The notes beneath the pieces were generated by a model. That model had not been told where the DNA came from, did no database searches, and was given only the letters and a program-made list of their open reading frames with translations. Below, in pieces: positions 34,764 to 42,395 of a stretch of DNA of 64,000 nt. The stretch is from contig NZ_QHJH01000011.1 of assembly GCF_003947455.1 (NCBI RefSeq), positions 29,580 to 93,579 of the forward strand. The letters run 5' to 3'. Each line of letters starts with the position of its first letter. Positions within the stretch are counted from its first letter, which is position 1. Origin of the DNA: Streptomyces sp. WAC 04229 (GTDB lineage Bacteria; Actinomycetota; Actinomycetes; Streptomycetales; Streptomycetaceae). The translations under genes were made by a program, and so were the position numbers.

Positions 34764-35249
34764 TCAGCCGCGCCCTTCGTGGAACCGCCGGTGCAACGCG
34801 CGGATCTCCTCGGTGAGTTCCGGTACCGGCCCGTCCACGGCCACGCCGGGCGCCACCTCCCGCACCGCCAACGGCCGCACCGGCGGGGCCGGGACGCCCA
34901 GCTCCGCCAGCCAGCCGCCCAGCTGCTCGGACGAGGCGACGTACACGATGCGCCCCAGACCCACCCAGGCGTGCGCGGCGGCGCACATCGGGCAGTGCTC
35001 CCCGGACGTGTACACCGTGGCCGCGGCCCGCTCGCCGGGGGTGAGGTGGGCGGCGGACCAGCGGGCCAGCTCGAACTCCGGGTGACGGGTGCGGTCGCCG
35101 CCGGCCACCCGGTTGCGGTCCTCGGCCAGTACCGTGCCGTCCGCGCCGGCCAGCACCGACCCGAACGGCTCGTCGCCGGCCTCCAGTGCCCGCGCCGCCA
35201 GCTCCACACACCGGCGCAGATGCGGCAGTTCGACGTCCTTCACGACCAT
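34764..35249 (-). CDS. Nucleoside/guanine deaminase family protein
   Basis: 161 residues from ATG 35249 with AGGAAGG upstream. Zinc-deaminase motifs are present: HPEFEL in the H-A-E position (Glu is the proton shuttle) and the PCxxC equivalent HCPMCAAA. Length and the C-terminal LHRRF helix suggest a guanine/tRNA-adenosine-like small deaminase. The exact base cannot be decided. Confidence 0.88.
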   Translation of the reverse strand: MVVKDVELPHLRRCVELAARALEAGDEPFGSVLAGADGTVLAEDRNRVAGGDRTRHPEFELARWSAAHLTPGERAAATVYTSGEHCPMCAAAHAWVGLGRIVYVASSEQLGGWLAELGVPAPPVRPLAVREVAPGVAVDGPVPELTEEIRALHRRFHEGRG

Positions 35250-35336
35250 GGCGTACGGCCTTCCTCGTGACGTGGCCCCGTCCATCAGCCTATGTCCGCC
35301 CGGCTTCCGGCGTCCTTGCTATCGCCACTCGTGAGA

Positions 35337-35351
35337 GTTACAGTCTCTAAC
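35337..35351. promoter_or_regulatory. TetR-type operator candidate
   Basis: GTTACAGTCTCTAAC is a 15-base imperfect palindrome (11 of 15 bases symmetric, outer GTTA/TAAC exact). It lies between the divergent deaminase and epimerase genes, 53 bases before ATG 35405, in the AT-richest part of the spacer. The form is typical of TetR-family operators; no tetR gene is in the window. Confidence 0.5.
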
Positions 35352-35404
35352 GAAAGCGAATGGCAATAGCAGTGCAAGGCAACGTACTGGAAGAGGAGCG
35401 CCCC

Positions 35405-36355
35405 ATGCCCGCCGTCACCCCGCAGTCGCACACCGTCCTCGGATCCGGCCCCGCCGGGACCGCGCTCGCCCGTGAACTGGTAGGCAGGGGGCACCCCGTC
35501 CGCCTGGTGGACCGGCGGGGCGAGGGCCCCGCGGTCGAGGGCGTCGAGCGGTTCGCCGCCGACGTCGGCACGGTCGGAGGCGCCCGGGCCGCCATAGCCG
35601 ACGCGGCCGTGGTGTACCACTGCGTCAACGTCGCCTATCACCTCCAGGTCGAGGTGATGCCCCGCGTCCAGGAGGCCGTTCTGGCCGCGGTCGAGGAGAC
35701 CGGCGCGCGCCTCGTCGTGCTCGACACGCTCTACCCCTACGGCGAGACCGGGGGAGCGGTGATGACCGAGGACAGCCCCTGGCAGGCGACGAGCCGCAAG
35801 GGCCGGATGCGCGCCGAACTGGACGAGCGGTACCTCGCCGCGCACCGGGCCGGCCGGGCCCGTGTGGTCCTGGGCCGCAGCGCCGACTTCGTCGGTCCCG
35901 GCGTACTCAACTCGTCCCTCGGCGCGGCCGTGTTCCCCGGCGCGCTCACCGGCGGGGAGGTCGTGGGCTTCGGCGACATCGACCTGCCGCACAGCTACAC
36001 CGGCATCGCGGACGTGGCGGCCGGTCTCGCGACCCTCGGTGAACGCCCGGACGGCGACGGCCGGGTCTGGCACCTGCCCACCGCGCCGGCCGTGACCACG
36101 CGCGAGATCCACACGATGATCGAGAAGCGGGTGGGCCGACCGCTGAACGTCGTGCTGCTCGACCGGCCCCGCGCCTTCGGCCCGTTCGACGAGCAGTTCA
36201 TGGCCGAGTACGAGGAGATGTTCTACCAGCACACGGAGGCGCAGATCGTGGACTCCGGCGCCTTCGAGCGGTTCTTCGCGGTGGCCCCCACGCCGCTCGC
36301 GGACACCCTGGACGCGACCGTCACCTGGTACGAGGCGTGGCTCGCCGACCGGTGA
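35405..36355 (+). CDS. NAD-dependent epimerase/dehydratase family oxidoreductase
   Basis: 316 residues from ATG 35405 behind GAGGAG. The N-terminus has a Rossmann glycine motif VLGSGPAGTALAREL (GxGxxG rather than the usual GGxGxxG), VDRRGEG after beta-2, and LDTLYPYGET where SDR-type YxxxK chemistry is expected (Y in DTLYPYG, with RKGRMRAEL following). Substrate unknown. Convergent with the GlsB-like gene, 11 bases apart. Confidence 0.85.
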   Translation: MPAVTPQSHTVLGSGPAGTALARELVGRGHPVRLVDRRGEGPAVEGVERFAADVGTVGGARAAIADAAVVYHCVNVAYHLQVEVMPRVQEAVLAAVEETGARLVVLDTLYPYGETGGAVMTEDSPWQATSRKGRMRAELDERYLAAHRAGRARVVLGRSADFVGPGVLNSSLGAAVFPGALTGGEVVGFGDIDLPHSYTGIADVAAGLATLGERPDGDGRVWHLPTAPAVTTREIHTMIEKRVGRPLNVVLLDRPRAFGPFDEQFMAEYEEMFYQHTEAQIVDSGAFERFFAVAPTPLADTLDATVTWYEAWLADR

Positions 36356-36366
36356 CGGTCAACGCC

Positions 36367-36636
36367 TCAGCGGCCGGGTCGCGACCGGGACCGGTCCAGT
36401 GCGGCCACGCCGACCGCGGCCAGCCCGATCTGGATGAGCCACTCGATCCAGTCCACGCCGTCGGTGTCGGCCACGTCGAACGCCGAGGCGACCGCCGACC
36501 CGAGCAGCGCGGCCAGGATGCCGACAGCGATCGTCCACAGGACGCCGATGCGCTGGCGCCCCGGGACCACGAGGCGGCCCAGGACGCCGATGACGATACC
36601 GATGACGATGGCGCTGATGACGCCGTCGATCTCCAT
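36367..36636 (-). CDS. GlsB/YeaQ/YmgE family stress membrane protein
   Basis: 89 residues from ATG 36636 (GTG 36642 possible). Three glycine-rich membrane helices (VISAIVIGIVIGVLGRLVVPG, VLWTIAVGILAALLGSAVA, LIQIGLAAVGVAAL) with the RLVVPG turn typical of transglycosylase-associated/GlsB proteins. The family is stress-induced in many bacteria. Its C-terminus is Arg-rich. Confidence 0.85.
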   Translation of the reverse strand: MEIDGVISAIVIGIVIGVLGRLVVPGRQRIGVLWTIAVGILAALLGSAVASAFDVADTDGVDWIEWLIQIGLAAVGVAALDRSRSRPGR

Positions 36637-36805
36637 CTCCACCCCACTTCGTCAGGTCCCCCGCTGTAGTGCTTCTGCCCGCTGCGGACAGGCGCAGTCC
36701 GCCGCGCTCCGACCTGCCCCGGGCCGGGGCGTGGGGGCCTCTTTGGGCGCGGGCGGGCCGGCCCGCGCGTGAGCGGACCGGCCGTGCGGCTCCCTTCCCG
36801 GGTGT

Positions 36806-37246
36806 CTAACTTCTGGGGGCGCTCCGCGCCGCCGTGCCGGCGCAGACCATGCCCAGGACCAGGGCGAGTGCGCCGATGATGATGTTGTTCCAGATGACGC
36901 CGGCGTCCGGGCTCGAGCCCACGATCCACGGCGAGATGATCATCCAGACGCCCATCGCGCACATGGCCCAGCTCAGGCCGTACATGCGCTCCGGGGCGCG
37001 GGTGAATCCGAGGGCCAGCAGACCGATGGCGATGCCCACGATCAGGTTGTGGGCCACGAGCGACGGCTGGCTGGTGGTGAAGTGGAGTATCCACGGGGAC
37101 ACGGCGCAGTAGAGGCCGAGCAGGAACACCGGCCCGTCCACGAGCGCCACGTCACGGCCACCGAGCATGCGCGCGTAGCGTTCCTGCATTTCCGGGGCGT
37201 CGGGATGGCTGGTGATGTCACTTCTGGAGTGTGAGACGTGGGCCAT
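36806..37246 (-). CDS. SPW repeat membrane protein
   Basis: 146 residues with two SPW repeats: AVSPWILHF and IISPWIVGSS, each in a pair of membrane helices (four in all). ATG 37246 follows GAAGGAG. Streptomyces carries several such proteins, mostly of unknown function. A SPW-containing membrane protein next to GlsB fits an envelope stress pair. Confidence 0.88.
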   Translation of the reverse strand: MAHVSHSRSDITSHPDAPEMQERYARMLGGRDVALVDGPVFLLGLYCAVSPWILHFTTSQPSLVAHNLIVGIAIGLLALGFTRAPERMYGLSWAMCAMGVWMIISPWIVGSSPDAGVIWNNIIIGALALVLGMVCAGTAARSAPRS

Positions 37247-37305
37247 GAGTCGTCTCCTTCGACTGGCAGGGCCAACCGCTTCGGGTGCGGTGTGCGGTAG
37301 CGCCG

Positions 37306-37339
37306 CATAAGGGTATTCTGCTCTTATTTTTCCCTTATG
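37306..37339. repeat. Inverted repeat in the SPW/ssu intergenic region
   Basis: CATAAGGG (37306-37313) and CCCTTATG (37332-37339) are exact inverted arms around an 18-base AT-rich spacer, striking in such GC-rich DNA. It lies 60 bases upstream of the SPW gene and 110 upstream of the leader peptide, so it probably holds promoter or operator elements for one of them. Confidence 0.45.
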
Positions 37340-37448
37340 TGTAGTCGGGAACCCCCTCTGTCACACCCGTGTGAAATCCGCGTCCGCGGGACGAGACCGG
37401 CCCTGATCTCCTTGACCCTGTTCGACGGCGGCTGCCACGATCGACGGC

Positions 37449-37532
37449 ATGCCAACGCGACCGGGCCTCACGCGGCGACGCCACGTCGACCTCGCCCGCG
37501 TCTTCAGCGCCTCCTGTCGCACCGCGGCCTGA
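37449..37532 (+). CDS. Cys-containing leader peptide upstream of ssuE-ssuD
   Basis: A 27-residue ORF from ATG 37449 to TGA 37530-37532. It encodes RRRHVDLARVFSASCR near its end, the hallmark of a short peptide found before sulfur-assimilation genes in Actinobacteria, usually labelled 'putative leader peptide'. The single Cys codon (TGT) lies five codons before the stop. Ribosome stalling there when cysteine is scarce would control the downstream hairpin (37657-37694). The attenuation mechanism is inferred; the ORF and its position before ssuE are directly visible. Confidence 0.75.
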   Translation: MPTRPGLTRRRHVDLARVFSASCRTAA

Positions 37533-37656
37533 TCCCGCCGATCCGCCGCCCCCTTCCCACCCCGCCGCACGGCCCGGCACCGCCCTGCGAGCGAATCCCC
37601 GCACCGCCCCAACCGGTGGCCGCTTAGGCTCCCGTCCGGCCCGGTGCTTCCCATGT

Positions 37657-37694
37657 CCCGGTCCAGCGGCTCCCCGAGGGGAGGACGGACCGGG
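37657..37694 (+). promoter_or_regulatory. Attenuator-like stem-loop before ssuE
   Basis: Outer arms CCCGGTCC (37657-37664) and GGACCGGG (37687-37694) are exact, enclosing an inner stem CTCCC/GGGAG (37670-37674, 37679-37683) with a four-base loop. It lies 125 bases after the leader peptide and 65 before the ssuE start. No U-run follows, so it could be a terminator or an RBS-access structure. Confidence 0.5.
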
Positions 37695-37759
37695 AATTCC
37701 GCCGCGCGCCCCGGCCGGAAGGCGCGCACCGCCTTCCCGCCTTCCCGAAAAGAGGACCC

Positions 37760-38338
37760 ATGGCCACCGTCCTGTCCGTCTCCGGCAGCCCCTCCGCCTT
37801 CTCCCGCACCCACCGGCTGCTGCGCCACCTCGACGAACGGCTGACCGCGCAGGGCCACGACGTGATCCCGCTCGACGTCCGCGCCATCCCCGCCGAAGCG
37901 CTGCTCGGCGCGGACTTCAGGCATCCCGCCGTCACGGAGGCCGCCGCGCTGTTCGCCCGTGCCGACGGCGTCGTCGTCGGCACCCCCGTCTACAAGGCGT
38001 CCTACTCCGGCGTACTGAAGGCACTGCTCGACCTGCTTCCGCAGTACGCCCTCACCGGCAAGACGGTGCTGCCGCTCGCCACCGGCGGCTCCACCGCCCA
38101 CGTCCTGGCGATCGACTACGCGCTCCGCCCGGTGCTGAACTCCATGGGCGCCGCACACATCGTGCAGGGCTGGTTCACGCTGGACCGGGACATCACGGCG
38201 CACGAGGACGGGTCGGTCCGCGTCGCACCGGGCTCGGCGGAGGCGCTCGCCCAGGTGGTCGACCAGTTCTCGGCGGCCCTGGGCAATCCGGTGGCGGCGC
38301 CCCTGCCGGCCCCGCCCGTGCTGGCCGCGGCCGTCTGA
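37760..38338 (+). CDS. ssuE: NADPH-dependent FMN reductase SsuE
   Basis: 192 residues. The flavodoxin-like fold has the phosphate loop SGSPSAFSRT at residues 8-17 and the family motif GTPVYKASYSGVLKALLDLLP; IDYALRPVL contains the tyrosine segment typical of SsuE. It supplies reduced flavin to the monooxygenase SsuD encoded next. The ATG follows AAAAGAGG. The leader peptide and stem-loop upstream suggest sulfur control. Confidence 0.9.
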   Translation: MATVLSVSGSPSAFSRTHRLLRHLDERLTAQGHDVIPLDVRAIPAEALLGADFRHPAVTEAAALFARADGVVVGTPVYKASYSGVLKALLDLLPQYALTGKTVLPLATGGSTAHVLAIDYALRPVLNSMGAAHIVQGWFTLDRDITAHEDGSVRVAPGSAEALAQVVDQFSAALGNPVAAPLPAPPVLAAAV

Positions 38339-38427
38339 CCGGCGCGCCGCGACCGTAGGCCGCTCGCCCTTCCGCTTCCCGCCCGGCGCCGGCCCGCCGT
38401 GGCCGGACGTCCCCGAACGGAGATCCC

Positions 38428-39582
38428 TTGTCGTCCCTCACCTTCCACTGGTTCCTGCCCACCAGCGGCGACAGCCGCGACGTCGTCGGCGGCGGCCACG
38501 GCGCCCCGGACACCGCCACCGGCCCCGGCCGCCGCCGACCGCCGACGGTGGCCTATCTCGGGCAGATCGCGCGCGCCGCCGAGAACCTGGGCTTCGTCGG
38601 CGCGCTCACTCCCACCGGTGCCTGGTGCGAGGACGCGTGGCTGACCACCGCGATGGTCTCCCAGGCCACCGAGCGCCTGAAGTTCCTGGTCGCCTTCCGC
38701 CCCGGCTTCGTGTCACCCACACTCGCCGCGCAGATGGCGTCCACCTTCCAGCGGCAGACCGGCGGACGGCTGCTGCTCAACGTCGTCACGGGCGGCGAGA
38801 GCCGCGAACAGCGGGCCTACGGCGACTTCCTGGACAAGGACGCCCGCTACCGGCGCACCGGAGAATTCCTGCACGTCGTGCGGGAGTTGTGGCAGGGCGG
38901 CACCGTGAACCTGCGCGGCGAGCACCTCCGGGTCGAGGACGCGCGGCTCACGCGGGTCCCCGACCCCGTGCCCGAGGTGTACTTCGGCGGCTCCTCGCCC
39001 GCCGCGGTCGAGGTCGCCGCCCGGCACGCGGACGTGTACCTGACCTGGGGCGAGCCGCCCGCGCAGGTCGCCGGCAAGATCGCCCGGCTGCGGGAGGCGG
39101 CCGCACGCGAGGGCCGCACCCTGCGCTTCGGCATCCGGCTGCACGTCATCACGCGCGACACCGCGGCGGACGCCTGGGCCGAGGCCCACCGGCTGCTCGA
39201 CGGCTTCGACCCGGACACCGTACGGGAGGCGCAGGCCAACCTCGCCCGCAGCGAGTCCGAGGGGCAGCGGCGCATGCTCGCCCTGCACGGCGGCTCCCGC
39301 GACGCCCTGGAGATCCACCCCAACCTGTGGGCAGGCATCGGCCTGGTGCGCGGCGGGGCGGGCACCGCCCTGGTCGGCGGTCACGACGAGGTCGCCGAGC
39401 GGATCGCCGAGTACCACGCCCTCGGCATCGACGAGTTCGTCCTGTCCGGCTATCCGCACCTGGAGGAGGCGTACTGGTTCGGCGAGGGCGTCCTGCCGCG
39501 CCTCGCCGCCCGGGGACTCTGGCGCCACCCCGAGCACGCGGGTGCCGGTGCCGAGGAGATGGTGCTGCCGGCCGCCGTCTAG
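38428..39582 (+). CDS. ssuD: FMNH2-dependent alkanesulfonate monooxygenase SsuD
   Basis: 384 residues from TTG 38428, with GGAG five bases before it. A luciferase-like TIM barrel: LTFHWFLPTSGDSRDV opening, then LVAFRPGFVSPTLAAQMA, LLLNVVTGGESREQRAYGD, and the VYFGGSSPAAVEVAARHADVYLTWGEP segment, all as in SsuD. It releases sulfite from organosulfonates using FMNH2 from SsuE. The C-terminus reaches SGYPHLEEAYWFGEGVLP, complete. Immediately followed by a CCGTCCCAG tandem repeat. Confidence 0.92.
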   Translation: MSSLTFHWFLPTSGDSRDVVGGGHGAPDTATGPGRRRPPTVAYLGQIARAAENLGFVGALTPTGAWCEDAWLTTAMVSQATERLKFLVAFRPGFVSPTLAAQMASTFQRQTGGRLLLNVVTGGESREQRAYGDFLDKDARYRRTGEFLHVVRELWQGGTVNLRGEHLRVEDARLTRVPDPVPEVYFGGSSPAAVEVAARHADVYLTWGEPPAQVAGKIARLREAAAREGRTLRFGIRLHVITRDTAADAWAEAHRLLDGFDPDTVREAQANLARSESEGQRRMLALHGGSRDALEIHPNLWAGIGLVRGGAGTALVGGHDEVAERIAEYHALGIDEFVLSGYPHLEEAYWFGEGVLPRLAARGLWRHPEHAGAGAEEMVLPAAV

Positions 39583-39618
39583 CCGTCCCAGCCGTCCCAG
39601 CCGTCCCAGCCGTCCTGG
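39583..39618. repeat. Tandem 9-base repeat CCGTCCCAG
   Basis: Three exact copies of CCGTCCCAG (39583-39609) and a fourth diverged copy CCGTCCTGG (39610-39618) begin right after the ssuD stop. The CCGTCTAG of the ssuD end recurs at 39637-39644 in the end of the convergent gene. Slippage expansion of a short 3' sequence is the simplest origin. Confidence 0.8.
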
Positions 39619-39639
39619 GCGTCGCTGGCGTCCAGCCGT

Positions 39640-40695
39640 CTAGACGGAGGCCAGCGCGGCCAGGTGGGCCTCGCGCACCGTGGCCGTCTGGCCCTGGATC
39701 AACAGGAACACCGCCTCCCGCGCGATCCGTTGGGCCGGACTGTCCACACTCGTGGCCCGCCCGCCCCCGGCCACGACCGCGGCGGTCGTGGCCGCCCGCC
39801 GCAGCTCGTACGCCCGCGTCCGCAGCGCCAGCCGCTCCTCGACGTGCTCGTGCGGGACGGGGTGGTCGGCGAGCGCGTACGCCCGCTCCCGCACCTCGTC
39901 CAGCCGCGCGCGCAGGGCGTCGGCCGCACCGCGCTCGGCGGGCGCGGCGCCGAGCAGGTCCAGCGCGGCGTACCCGAGGCCGAAGACGGCCGGGGACGTG
40001 TTGGTGCTGCGGGGTACGTCGACGCGGGCGAACTCCTCGCGGGGCGTGCGCAATGCGACCGACTCCTCCGGCACCCACAGGCCGTCCAGCGTCAGCGACA
40101 CCGTGCGGGCCGCCGTCAGCGCCACCAGCCGCATGGGCGCCGACGCCCGCAGCCCCGGCTGCTCGCGGGCGTCGGCGAAGGCGAACACCACCTCGTCGGC
40201 GTCCGTCACGCCCGCGAGCAGCATCAGGTCGTTCAGGCCCCAGCCCGTGTACCAGGGCACGGTGCCGTCGAAGCGCACCCCGCCCCGCTCGACGGTGGCC
40301 CGCACCGGCACCCGGGGGTGGGACCTGACGTGCGCGTAGGCGATGCCCGCGAGCAGTTCGCCGGTGGCGAGCGGGCGCAACAGGCGTTCGCGCACGGCGA
40401 GTCCGGGCTCCGCCTTCGCCAGCAGTCGTACCGGCGTGTGGTGCTGGGTCTGCACGAACCACGTGGAGCAGCACGCCCCGGCCAGGATCTCGGCGACCTC
40501 CCTGGCGACCCGGTCCGGGGCGCCGGCCCCGCCGGACTCCCCGGGCGCGCTCACCCCGAGCAGTCCGGAGCGCCGGACCGCCTCGATGTGACTCCTGGGC
40601 ACGACGTCCTGGTCGACGCGCTGGGCGGACGGGGCGAGCAGGTCGTCGGCGAGCCGGTGCGCCTCGGTGACGAGCGGGTGGGTCGTGGTGGTCAT
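39640..40695 (-). CDS. Acyl-CoA dehydrogenase-like flavoenzyme (SfnB/DszC-like group)
   Basis: 351 residues from ATG 40695. ACAD-fold landmarks are SGLLGVSAPGESGGAGAP, FDGTVPWYTGWGLND in the middle beta domain and a C-terminal helical domain (RAATTAAVVAGGGRATS). No clear catalytic Glu base is visible, and the ACAD-like monooxygenases (SfnB, DszC, hydroxylases) also lack it. Being convergent with ssuE-ssuD, a role in organosulfur oxidation is plausible but inferred. Substrate unknown. Confidence 0.8.
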   Translation of the reverse strand: MTTTTHPLVTEAHRLADDLLAPSAQRVDQDVVPRSHIEAVRRSGLLGVSAPGESGGAGAPDRVAREVAEILAGACCSTWFVQTQHHTPVRLLAKAEPGLAVRERLLRPLATGELLAGIAYAHVRSHPRVPVRATVERGGVRFDGTVPWYTGWGLNDLMLLAGVTDADEVVFAFADAREQPGLRASAPMRLVALTAARTVSLTLDGLWVPEESVALRTPREEFARVDVPRSTNTSPAVFGLGYAALDLLGAAPAERGAADALRARLDEVRERAYALADHPVPHEHVEERLALRTRAYELRRAATTAAVVAGGGRATSVDSPAQRIAREAVFLLIQGQTATVREAHLAALASV

Positions 40696-40783
40696 ACGGC
40701 GATTCTCCCGACCGGTTCCGGACGGTGACGAGCGGGCGCGGTACGGCGAGTCCCCGCCAGGCCGGAAACCGGCCCCGAGTCCG

Positions 40784-40814
40784 ACTGGTCTACACCCTTG
40801 ACTGGTACAGACCA
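40784..40814 (+). promoter_or_regulatory. Chitinase-type direct repeats (DasR-like sites)
   Basis: ACTGGTCTACACC (40784-40796) and ACTGGTACAGACC (40801-40813, next base A) are two copies related to TGGTCTAGACCA, the direct repeat of Streptomyces chitinase promoters recognised by DasR-type regulators. They lie about 140 bases before the chitinase GTG and predict induction by chitin breakdown products. Confidence 0.75.
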
Positions 40815-40952
40815 ACGCGGTTGAGTGTGCGTCACACCCCCCACTACGGCCGCCCCCGACGCCGTGACCGGCCAGGCCGGCGCGTGCGCGCAAGGCCTCG
40901 CCCCGGCCTGCCTTGCGCGGGAGCGGCCGTGCCCGTCAAAGGAGGCAGTCCT

Positions 40953-41843
40953 GTGTCGAGGCGTCGTATCTCCGCCCTGGTGGCCGTGCTCGCCCTCGCG
41001 GGCGCCGTGCCCACCCTCCTGCCCGCCACCGAGGCGTCCGCCGCCGCGTGTTCGAGCTACCCGGCCTGGACGGCGGGCAAGAACTACAACGCCGGCGACA
41101 TCGTCCGCTACACCGACGGCAAGGCGTACATCGCCGAGCACGCCAACCCGGGCTACGACCCGGTGATCAGCACCTGGTACTGGGAGCCGTACGCCTGCGG
41201 CGGCGGCCCGGGTACGCCGGTCGGCAACTTCGTGGTGAGCGAGGCCCAGTTCAACCAGATGTTCCCGGGCCGGAACTCCTTCTACACCTACAGCGGCCTC
41301 ACCGCCGCGCTCAGCGCCTACCCCGGCTTCGCCAACACCGGCGGCGACGCCACCAAGAAGCAGGAGGCCGCGGCCTTCCTCGCCAACGTCAGCCACGAGA
41401 CCGGCGGACTCGTGCACGTCGTCGAGCAGAACACCGCCAACTACCCGCACTACTGCGACTGGAACCAGCCCTACGGCTGTCCGGCCGGCCAGGCGGCCTA
41501 CTACGGGCGCGGGCCGATCCAGCTCAGCTGGAACTTCAACTACAAGGCCGCGGGCGACGCGCTCGGCATCGACCTGCTGGGCAACCCCTGGCTGGTGCAG
41601 AACGACGCGGCCGTCGCCTGGAAGACCGCCCTGTGGTACTGGAACACCCAGTCGGGACCGGGCAGCATGACCCCGCACAACGCCATGGTCAACGGCGCAG
41701 GCTTCGGCCAGACGATCCGCTCCATCAACGGCTCCCTGGAGTGCGACGGACGGAACCCGGCGCAGGTCCAGAGCCGCGTCACCAAGTACCAGCAGTTCAG
41801 CCAGATCCTCGGTGTCTCCCCGGGCGGCAACCTGTACTGCTGA
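40953..41843 (+). CDS. Secreted family 19 chitinase with CBM5/12
   Basis: 296 residues from GTG 40953 behind AAAGGAGG. The signal peptide ends at ASA-A near residue 31. A chitin-binding domain (YPAWTAGKNYNAGDIVRY ... TWYWEPYACGG) precedes the GH19 catalytic domain with NVSHETGG (catalytic Glu) and YYGRGPIQLSWNFNY. Architecture matches Streptomyces ChiF/ChiG-type enzymes, which hydrolyse chitin with inversion. Upstream direct repeats and a strong downstream terminator make it a monocistronic unit. Confidence 0.95.
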   Translation: MSRRRISALVAVLALAGAVPTLLPATEASAAACSSYPAWTAGKNYNAGDIVRYTDGKAYIAEHANPGYDPVISTWYWEPYACGGGPGTPVGNFVVSEAQFNQMFPGRNSFYTYSGLTAALSAYPGFANTGGDATKKQEAAAFLANVSHETGGLVHVVEQNTANYPHYCDWNQPYGCPAGQAAYYGRGPIQLSWNFNYKAAGDALGIDLLGNPWLVQNDAAVAWKTALWYWNTQSGPGSMTPHNAMVNGAGFGQTIRSINGSLECDGRNPAQVQSRVTKYQQFSQILGVSPGGNLYC

Positions 41844-41861
41844 CCCCGCCCCGGGCCACCC

Positions 41862-41897
41862 GTCGGCCGCGTCCCGCTCCGGCAGGACGCGGCCGAC
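41862..41897 (+). terminator. Terminator of the chitinase gene
   Basis: GTCGGCCGCGTCC (41862-41874) and its exact complement (41885-41897) form a 13-base stem with a 10-base loop, 19 bases after the chitinase stop, followed by TTGGCGTTCC. Confidence 0.8.
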
Positions 41898-41958
41898 TTG
41901 GCGTTCCGGAGTTTTACGTATAACCTCTCCCGTCAACCGTCCGTCCGGAAGGGTCCCG

Positions 41959-42351
41959 ATGACACGTATCGCCCTGGTCGCCCTCGTCGTCGACGACTAC
42001 GACGAGGCGATCCGCTTCTACACCGAGGCCCTCGGCTTCCGCCTGGCCGAGGACGCGCCCCGGCCCGACGGTTCCCGCTGGGTGGTCGTCGAACCCGGCA
42101 CCCCCGGACAGGGCACCGCGCTGCTGCTGGCCCGCGCCAAGGGGGAGGCGCAGCGCTCCCGGATCGGCGACCAGACCGGCGGGCGGGTCGGCTTCTTCCT
42201 GCACACCGACGACTTCGCCCGCGACCACGCCCGCATGGCCGCCGCCGGCGTGACCTTCCTGGAGGAGCCCCGGCACGAGCCCTACGGCTCGGTCGCCGTC
42301 TTCCAGGACCTCTACGGCAACCGCTGGGACCTGCTCCAGCCCGCCGCCTGA
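41959..42351 (+). CDS. VOC family (glyoxalase-like) protein
   Basis: 130 residues from ATG 41959 behind GGAAGGG. One vicinal-oxygen-chelate fold: [21 protein letters not shown] at the start, WVVVEPG, the [16 protein letters not shown] helix and [17 protein letters not shown] at the end with the family Glu replaced by Asp. Metal ligands are not obvious. Function unknown; the adenosine deaminase gene follows in the same direction after 44 bases. Confidence 0.88.
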   Translation: MTRIALVALVVDDYDEAIRFYTEALGFRLAEDAPRPDGSRWVVVEPGTPGQGTALLLARAKGEAQRSRIGDQTGGRVGFFLHTDDFARDHARMAAAGVTFLEEPRHEPYGSVAVFQDLYGNRWDLLQPAA

Positions 42352-42395
42352 ACCCTCCCGATCTCCGCTCAGACCCCGCCGAGGAACCACCGCAC

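Noticed and set aside
37335..37627. ORFs on both strands of the SPW/ssuE spacer
   Set aside because: Low-complexity Arg/Pro translations without RBS or family; only the short leader peptide frame looks real.
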